Source of the DNA: Micrococcales bacterium
GTDB lineage: Bacteria > Actinomycetota > Actinomycetes > Actinomycetales > Dermatophilaceae
Direction of reading: 5' to 3'
Assembly (NCBI GenBank): GCA_030537915.1
Contig: JAUNUZ010000033.1
Span: 1 to 11,796, forward strand
DNA length: 11,796 nucleotides
The notes under the pieces were generated by a model. It saw only the letters and a program-made list of their open reading frames with translations. It did not search any database and had not been told where the DNA came from. Below, one piece after another: positions 7,862 to 11,796 of the stretch. Within the stretch, counting starts at the first letter, position 1; every line of letters begins with the position of its first letter. Position numbers and translations under genes: made by a program.

Positions 7862-7909
7862 TCACTTGCCTCTCACGGCCCAACAGCAGGGCGCATGCTC
7901 GATGCTCAT
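7862..7909 (-). CDS. Possible 15-residue leader peptide with Cys-Cys
   Basis: On the predicted leader of the PIG-L/ndh transcript there is a short frame encoding MSIEHAPCCWAVRGK, ending in TGA. It is preceded by AGGA, 7 nt before the ATG. It starts about 27 nt after the predicted transcription start. Its His and paired Cys could bind a metal, or it could sense cysteine supply by stalling, but a frame this short can occur by chance. I report it because of its place between a copper-type operator and the gene pair. Confidence 0.2.
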   Translation of the reverse strand: MSIEHAPCCWAVRGK

Positions 7910-7942
7910 CGTCAAGTCCTACGTGCCGCGGGCGCACCATTC

Positions 7943-7971
7943 AGTATACCCCCAGGGGTATTTAGGGTCCA
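7943..7971 (-). promoter_or_regulatory. Promoter upstream of the PIG-L/ndh pair
   Basis: On the minus strand, -35 TGGACC (7971-7966) and -10 TATACT (7948-7943) are separated by 17 nt. The -10 box has five of six consensus bases and is the most canonical one in the window. Transcription would start near 7937-7936 and give a leader of about 155 nt before the PIG-L start. The operator below fills the spacer and overlaps the -10 box. Confidence 0.6.
7946..7961. promoter_or_regulatory. CsoR-type inverted repeat (putative copper operator)
   Basis: The site ATACCCCCAGGGGTAT has 7-bp arms (ATACCCC and GGGGTAT) around a 2-nt centre. AT-ends with runs of C and G are the hallmark of operators for CsoR-family copper-sensing repressors in actinobacteria and firmicutes. 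It overlaps the -10 box of the minus-strand promoter, so a bound repressor would block it. No csoR gene is in the window. Other CsoR-family members (RcnR, CstR) use related sites, so copper is the likely but not the only signal. Confidence 0.55.
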
Positions 7972-8020
7972 CTGGATATCGGGTCTCATCAGTCGGGCGG
8001 CGGGCCTGGAGGGAGCTGGT

Positions 8021-8854
8021 TCATAGCCGGGTGCCGTTGAGCGCGAAGAAGGCCAGGTCCAGCAGGGCGATCAGAATCGTGGCCAGGAAGAACCGGCGCG
8101 ACGACGGGGCGCGGTAGGCGGTGGCGGCGGCTGTGCCGGAAATCAGGACCGCTGCGACGAAGCCGACCCAGCGCCATGGGCTCGGTTGGCCGCCAGGACC
8201 GAAAAGAATCACCGCCGAAGCGGTCAGAAGGATCGCCGCACCGGTGAGCGCGGTGGCCCTGGCACCGAGCCGGTGCGGCAGCCCGCGGACGCCAGTGGCT
8301 AGGTCCTCGCTCAGATCCGGGAGCACATTGGCCAGGTGCGCAGCCACGCCGATCAACGCGGCGGCCGTTGATGCCCAGGCCGCCGGCCACCGCGGCGGCC
8401 AAGCCGAGAGGGTCGCGACCGCCGGGAGCATCCCGAAGGCGATCGCGTACGGCAGCCAGGACAGGACCCTCGCCTTCAGCCCCAGGTTGTAAAGCAAGCC
8501 GGACGCGACAATGACCAGAGCTGCTGCGCCACCTGGCCAGCCGAGTGATGCCGATAGTGCGACGGTCAGGACGAGTGCGACCCCAGCGGCAGCACCGGCG
8601 ACGGAGGGAGCCACCGCCCCGGACGCGACGGGCTTGTCGACCCGGTGCACGGCCCGATCCCGCTCCGCGTCGAGGTAGTCGTTAGACCAGCCGATGGACA
8701 GCTGTCCGGTAAACACCGCCGCCGTCACCAAGACCGCGCGGCCGAGTGACAGGCCGGCCAGCCCGGCCAGCCCGGCAGTCAGTGCGGCGACGGCCACCGA
8801 GGGAACTGGATGGCAGGAGAGGGCCAGCGCGCGTGCCAACGAGCTTGGGGGCAT
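8021..8854 (-). CDS. UbiA-family prenyltransferase (AgqD-like)
   Basis: UbiA enzymes are membrane proteins that join an isoprenoid diphosphate to an aromatic or other acceptor. The 277-residue product has several hydrophobic helices and both Asp-rich motifs. The first is NDYLDAERDR (58-67), followed by RVDKPVASG (71-79); the second is NVLPDLSEDLATG (176-188, with D180 and D184). These bind Mg2+ and the diphosphate. It is divergent from the type III PKS gene with 140 bp between, so the acceptor is probably the phenolic lipid made by that cluster, as I recall for AgqD of Actinoplanes missouriensis. The start ATG 8854 lies 6 nt after a TAGCAT box, so it is probably leaderless. MenA or another quinone prenyltransferase is the alternative; no menaquinone genes are nearby. 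Confidence 0.9.
   Translation of the reverse strand: MPPSSLARALALSCHPVPSVAVAALTAGLAGLAGLSLGRAVLVTAAVFTGQLSIGWSNDYLDAERDRAVHRVDKPVASGAVAPSVAGAAAGVALVLTVALSASLGWPGGAAALVIVASGLLYNLGLKARVLSWLPYAIAFGMLPAVATLSAWPPRWPAAWASTAAALIGVAAHLANVLPDLSEDLATGVRGLPHRLGARATALTGAAILLTASAVILFGPGGQPSPWRWVGFVAAVLISGTAAATAYRAPSSRRFFLATILIALLDLAFFALNGTRL
8754..8777. repeat. 9-bp tandem repeat inside the UbiA gene
   Basis: The unit CCGGCCAGC occurs twice in a row and a third time in part. Read on the minus strand it codes for repeated Leu-Ala-Gly in the first membrane helix. It keeps the frame and may vary in copy number between strains. Confidence 0.5.
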
Positions 8855-8860
8855 GACGCG

Positions 8861-8866
8861 ATGCTA
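8861..8866 (-). promoter_or_regulatory. -10 box TAGCAT of the UbiA gene
   Basis: On the minus strand TAGCAT is followed by CGCGTC and then ATG 8854. The 6-nt gap and the lack of a Shine-Dalgarno sequence point to a leaderless transcript. It shares the 140-bp divergent region with the PKS promoter. Confidence 0.5.
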
Positions 8867-8981
8867 GGTCGGCTGGGCCCCGATGATCGTGGTGCGCTCA
8901 GGGCCGGGGAGCCGGACAGCTGCGGCCAGCGCATCGAAGTCGGCCGCTACGGCAGATCGTGCTGGATCGGGCTTGTCACCC

Positions 8982-8987
8982 TAGGGT
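8982..8987 (+). promoter_or_regulatory. -10 box TAGGGT for leaderless type III PKS gene
   Basis: TAGGGT is followed by TGGGCTT and then the GTG at 8995, a 7-nt gap like that of hisN. No Shine-Dalgarno sequence is present. No clear -35 box is seen, so an activator may be needed. Confidence 0.6.
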
Positions 8988-8994
8988 TGGGCTT

Positions 8995-10047
8995 GTGACC
9001 ACTTTGGCTGGAGTCCACGCGGTCTTGCCGCCGCACCGCTATACGCAGGCGGAGCTGACCGCGGCCTTCAACAAGGTGTGCCTGGGACTGGACGGCAACG
9101 AGGCGCTGCTGGCTCGGCTGCACGACAATGCCCGGGTCAGCAGCCGACATCTCGTCCTACCGGTGGAACAGTATGCGGCGCTCGCGGACTTCAAGGAGTC
9201 CAACGACCTGTTCATCGCCCACGCGGTCCAGCTGGGCGCCGCGGCGCTGACCGGCGCGCTGTCGCGTGTCGGCATCAGCCCGGACGAGGTCGACGTGGTA
9301 ATCTCCACCACCATCACAGGGATCGCCGTGCCCTCGATAGAGGCCCGCATCGCTCAGGTCGTCGGCCTGCGCCCCGACGTGAAGAGGGTGCCCCTGTTCG
9401 GGCTGGGCTGCGTCGCCGGCGTGGCGGGGATCGCCCGTCTGCACGATTACCTGGTCGGTCATCCAGATGAAGTCGGCGCGCTGGTCTCCGTCGAGCTCTG
9501 CTCACTGACGGTGCAGCCAGACGACCATTCGGTCGCGAACCTGGTGGCCAGCGGCTTGTTCGGCGACGGCGCGGCTGCGGTGGTGGCGGTGGGTGCGAAC
9601 CGGAGCGAGCCGGGTCCACGCGTGCGCGATTCCCGAAGCCACCTCTACCCGGACAGTGAGCGGGTCATGGGATGGGACGTCGGCTCAGGCGGGCTGAAGA
9701 TCGTGCTGGACGCCCAGGTGCCCTCGATCGTGCAGCAGTATCTCGGCCACGACATCCGTTCGTTCCTAGCTGCCAACTCCCTGCAGGTCGAGGACGTCGA
9801 CGCCTGGGTGTCCCATCCTGGCGGCCCCAAGGTGATCGAGGCGATCGAGGCCGAGCTGGGCCTGGCGGGTGACCCGTTGGAGCTCACCTGGCGCTCACTG
9901 GACCAGATCGGCAACCTCTCCTCATCTTCGGTGCTGCACGTACTGCGCGACACCCTGGACAAGCGCACCCTCACACCGGGGACGCCGGGGATGATGATGG
10001 CCATGGGCCCGGGTTTCTGCTCCGAGCTCGTCCTGCTCGAGTGGTGA
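8995..10047 (+). CDS. Type III polyketide synthase (alkylresorcinol synthase-like, AgqA/SrsA type)
   Basis: Type III PKSs are homodimeric enzymes that extend an acyl-CoA with malonyl-CoA units and cyclise the product, with no carrier protein. All three catalytic residues are visible in the 350-residue product: C139 in FGLGCVAGVAG, H274 in VSHPGGPKV and N307 in GNLSSSSVLHVL. The C-terminal AMGPGF loop (336-341) is a form of the usual GFGPG. The start GTG 8995 is set by the -10 box 7 nt upstream; an open frame to 8959 would begin before the promoter. The neighbours (methyltransferase, FAD enzyme, divergent UbiA) match phenolic-lipid clusters, so a long-chain alkylresorcinol or alkylpyrone product is more likely than tetrahydroxynaphthalene. 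Chain length and fold cannot be read from the sequence. Confidence 0.93.
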   Translation: MTTLAGVHAVLPPHRYTQAELTAAFNKVCLGLDGNEALLARLHDNARVSSRHLVLPVEQYAALADFKESNDLFIAHAVQLGAAALTGALSRVGISPDEVDVVISTTITGIAVPSIEARIAQVVGLRPDVKRVPLFGLGCVAGVAGIARLHDYLVGHPDEVGALVSVELCSLTVQPDDHSVANLVASGLFGDGAAAVVAVGANRSEPGPRVRDSRSHLYPDSERVMGWDVGSGGLKIVLDAQVPSIVQQYLGHDIRSFLAANSLQVEDVDAWVSHPGGPKVIEAIEAELGLAGDPLELTWRSLDQIGNLSSSSVLHVLRDTLDKRTLTPGTPGMMMAMGPGFCSELVLLEW

Positions 10048-10066
10048 GCCGCACGTGGTGAGCCGC
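10041..10066. repeat. 12-bp direct repeat at the PKS/methyltransferase junction
   Basis: GTGGTGAGCCGC occurs at 10041-10052 and again at 10055-10066, separated by AC. The first copy contains the PKS stop codon; the second fills the gap before the methyltransferase ATG at 10069. It looks like a recent 14-bp slippage duplication. Confidence 0.8.
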
Positions 10067-10068
10067 TG

Positions 10069-10617
10069 ATGACGCCTTACGTCGTGCTGATTCTGGCGGT
10101 CGCCGTAGAGCGACTCGCCGAGCTGATCGTCTCCAAGCGCAACCTGGCCTGGGCGCGGAGCCGGTCCGGCCGCGAATACGGGCAGGGGCACTATCCGTTC
10201 ATGGTCGTCCTGCACACCGTGCTGCTGGTCGCCTGTCTGGTCGAGGCCACGCACCGTTCATTTGTCCCGGCACTGGGCTGGCCGATGCTGGCGGTGGTCG
10301 TGCTGGCGCAAGTCCTGCGGTGGTGGTGTATCACGGTGCTCGGTCCGCGCTGGAACACCCGGATAGTCGTGATTCCGGGGCTGCCGTTGGTCGAGGCAGG
10401 GCCCTACCGCTGGCTTCGGCATCCGAACTACGTCGCTGTCGTGCTGGAGGGCATCGCACTGCCGCTGGTGCACACGGCGTGGGTCACGGCGGTCGTTTTC
10501 ACAGTGCTCAACGCCGGGCTGCTGCTGGTGCGGATCTCGTCCGAGAATGCGGCGATGGCGCAGGCCCTTTCGGAGACCCCACCACCGATTCCGCCCGCAG
10601 GCACGGCTGCGCCGTGA
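10069..10617 (+). CDS. ICMT-like integral membrane methyltransferase (AgqB/SrsB-like)
   Basis: This 182-residue membrane protein belongs to the isoprenylcysteine carboxyl methyltransferase family, which uses S-adenosylmethionine. It has about four hydrophobic segments (roughly residues 3-20, 45-60, 68-90 and 122-153). The conserved motif GPYRWLRHPNYVAVVLEG is at 111-128, and the later R155 and EN at 159-160 are also conserved. Bacterial members in type III PKS clusters, such as SrsB, methylate phenolic lipids rather than prenyl-cysteine, and that is the likely job here. The start ATG 10069 follows the PKS stop by 21 nt; the Shine-Dalgarno sequence is weak (GGTGAG). The gene ends in GTGA, overlapping the next gene by 4 nt. 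The last 15 residues are Pro/Ala-rich. Confidence 0.88.
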   Translation: MTPYVVLILAVAVERLAELIVSKRNLAWARSRSGREYGQGHYPFMVVLHTVLLVACLVEATHRSFVPALGWPMLAVVVLAQVLRWWCITVLGPRWNTRIVVIPGLPLVEAGPYRWLRHPNYVAVVLEGIALPLVHTAWVTAVVFTVLNAGLLLVRISSENAAMAQALSETPPPIPPAGTAAP

Positions 10618-11642
10618 CTGACGCCGACCTCATCGTGGCCGGTGCCGGACCGGCCGGGCTGGCCACGGCCCTGTACGCGGCACGGGCCGGGCTCCGCACG
10701 GTGGTGCTCGATTCCCGTCCCAGCCCCATCGACAAGGCCTGCGGTGAGGGGCTGATGCCCGCCGCTGTGCATGATCTGGCGCAGCTGGGCGTGCATCCGC
10801 AGGGGCGGGCGATCCGCGGTATCCGCTACACCGACGGCCGTCGCTTCGTCGACGCCGCCTTCCGCCACGGGTCCGGCAGGGGTGTGCGCCGCACGACCCT
10901 TCAGAACACGATGCTGTCTGCCGCAAACGTTGCCGGAGTGCAGGTGGTTGCGTGCCGCGCCGAGGACGTATCTCCCGACGAGCACGGGGTCAGCGTCGAC
11001 GGCCGCCGGGCGCGCTATCTCGCCGTGGCAGACGGGTTGCACTCTCCGATCCGCCGTCAGCTCCAGCTGTCCGTGGCCGGCCCCTCGACCGCGCGGCCGC
11101 GGTGGGGCACCCGCCAGCACTTCGCCGTGCGGCCGTGGAGTGATCTGGTGGAGGTGCACTGGGGGGCCAGGTCGGAGGCGTACGTGACGCCGGTCGGGCC
11201 CGAGCTCGTCGGCGTCGCCGTCCTGTCCAGCGAACAGGCGCCGTTCGCTGAACAGCTGAAAGGCTTCCCTGCCCTGCGCGAGCGGCTGCCCGAGGCGGGC
11301 GCCACGTCCGTGCGGGGGGCCGGGCCCCTGCTGCAGCGGACGTCGGCCCGGGTGGCCGGGCGGGTGCTGCTGGTCGGGGACGCCGCCGGATACGTCGACG
11401 CACTGACCGGCGAGGGAATCTCGGTCGCCCTTGCCTGCGCGCGCGCGCTCGTGGACTGCATCGTCGCCGACGACCCAGCTGCCTACGAACGGCGGTGGCT
11501 CGTCGCGTCGCGTCGCTATCGCATCATCACCTCATCGCTGCTGTGGGCCCGGCGGCAGCCGTTCCTTGCGCCGCGGATAGTCCCGTTAGCAGTCCGGCTG
11601 CCGCGGGTGTTCGGCGCAGCGGTACAGCAGCTGGCGCGGTGA
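10614..11642 (+). CDS. FAD-dependent oxidoreductase (hydroxylase or prenyl reductase, AgqC/SrsC-like)
   Basis: The 342-residue product has a single-component FAD fold like p-hydroxybenzoate hydroxylase and geranylgeranyl reductase. Motifs are VAGAGPAGLA (8-17) for FAD, DKACGEGLMP (40-49), the DG motif VADGLHSPIRR (138-148) and GDAAGYVDALTGEGI (255-269). In related phenolic-lipid clusters this enzyme hydroxylates the methylated resorcinol so that it can become a hydroquinone or quinone. The CGEG motif near the N-terminus is also shared with geranylgeranyl reductases, so saturation of the prenyl chain is a second possibility. The start is GTG 10614, overlapping the methyltransferase stop (GTGA). 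The frame is open back to 10320, but that part is a shadow of the methyltransferase gene. It is the last gene of the operon that I can support. Confidence 0.88.
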   Translation: MTDADLIVAGAGPAGLATALYAARAGLRTVVLDSRPSPIDKACGEGLMPAAVHDLAQLGVHPQGRAIRGIRYTDGRRFVDAAFRHGSGRGVRRTTLQNTMLSAANVAGVQVVACRAEDVSPDEHGVSVDGRRARYLAVADGLHSPIRRQLQLSVAGPSTARPRWGTRQHFAVRPWSDLVEVHWGARSEAYVTPVGPELVGVAVLSSEQAPFAEQLKGFPALRERLPEAGATSVRGAGPLLQRTSARVAGRVLLVGDAAGYVDALTGEGISVALACARALVDCIVADDPAAYERRWLVASRRYRIITSSLLWARRQPFLAPRIVPLAVRLPRVFGAAVQQLAR

Positions 11643-11796
11643 ATTACCGGCGAACCCCGGCGCACCACACCCGGGATGAGGTATCGACGACGCGCACAGT
11701 GCTCACCAGCGGAGCTGGGAGCACAACGAGCGACCGATCGTCCCGGTGATGCCCGCGCAGAGGATCGTCAACTGGGATGCTGGGGACTTGATCTTT
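11643..11796. other. Right-end segment, no supported gene
   Basis: These 154 bases after the FAD gene hold no frame that I recognise. On the minus strand two frames run from the right edge, one of 50 codons to a TAA (11646-11644) and one of about 30 codons to a TGA, so the 3' end of a convergent gene is possible. On the plus strand an ATG at 11749 is open to the edge. No clear terminator hairpin with a T-run is seen. Confidence 0.4.

Noticed and set aside
7757..8026. 89-codon plus-strand frame through the PIG-L/UbiA intergenic region
   Set aside because: It runs over the operator and promoter, has no ribosome binding site and resembles no family I know. I checked it for a CsoR sequence and found none.
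11495..11749. 84-codon plus-strand frame overlapping the end of the FAD gene
   Set aside because: Most of it lies within the FAD gene in another frame; there is no motif and no ribosome binding site.
1..11796. tRNA, rRNA, CRISPR arrays, insertion sequences, prophage or attachment sites
   Set aside because: I looked for regularly spaced repeats, transposase motifs, terminal inverted repeats and cloverleaf ends and saw none; this was by eye, so a covariance-model scan would be decisive for small RNAs.

Overview
This is a GC-rich window with an actinobacterial character. The third codon positions of the real genes are almost all G or C, GTG starts are common, and several genes begin directly behind a TANNNT -10 box with no leader. 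The family set (circularly permuted GTPase RsgA, HisN of the inositol-phosphatase fold, a two-subunit M16 peptidase, a PIG-L deacetylase, an actinobacterial-type NDH-2 and a phenolic-lipid type III PKS cluster) also fits Actinomycetota. A Micrococcales-type organism is my guess, not something the sequence proves. No tRNA, rRNA, CRISPR array, insertion sequence or phage gene is visible.

Layout. 1-2868 (+ strand) holds the 3' part of rsgA (cut by the left edge), a PPK2 polyphosphate kinase, and hisN. 2871-5542 (- strand) is a two-gene operon for a split M16 zinc peptidase, with the catalytic subunit first and the non-catalytic partner second, joined by an ATGA overlap. hisN and the second peptidase gene converge on a perfect 22-bp palindrome that contains both stop codons. 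5599-7781 (- strand) encodes a PIG-L deacetylase and an NADH dehydrogenase (NDH-2); the deacetylase frame runs 79 nt into ndh. Upstream of this pair, at 7943-7971, is a good promoter whose spacer and -10 box are covered by a CsoR-type inverted repeat, suggesting copper-responsive control. 8021-11642 is a compact phenolic-lipid or meroterpenoid cluster: a UbiA prenyltransferase on the - strand, and divergently a type III PKS, an ICMT-like methyltransferase and an FAD oxidoreductase on the + strand.

How the parts may work together. The gene content of the last block matches, from memory, the four-gene agq cluster of Actinoplanes missouriensis (alkyl-O-dihydrogeranyl-methoxyhydroquinones) and resembles the srsABC operon of Streptomyces. 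The expected route is an alkylresorcinol made by the PKS, then methylation, ring hydroxylation and prenylation. The product would be a lipid hydroquinone/quinone. An NDH-2, which reduces membrane quinones, lies next door behind a putative copper operator. The idea that cluster, NDH-2 and copper response form one respiratory or redox module is inference, but it is the most interesting hypothesis in the window.
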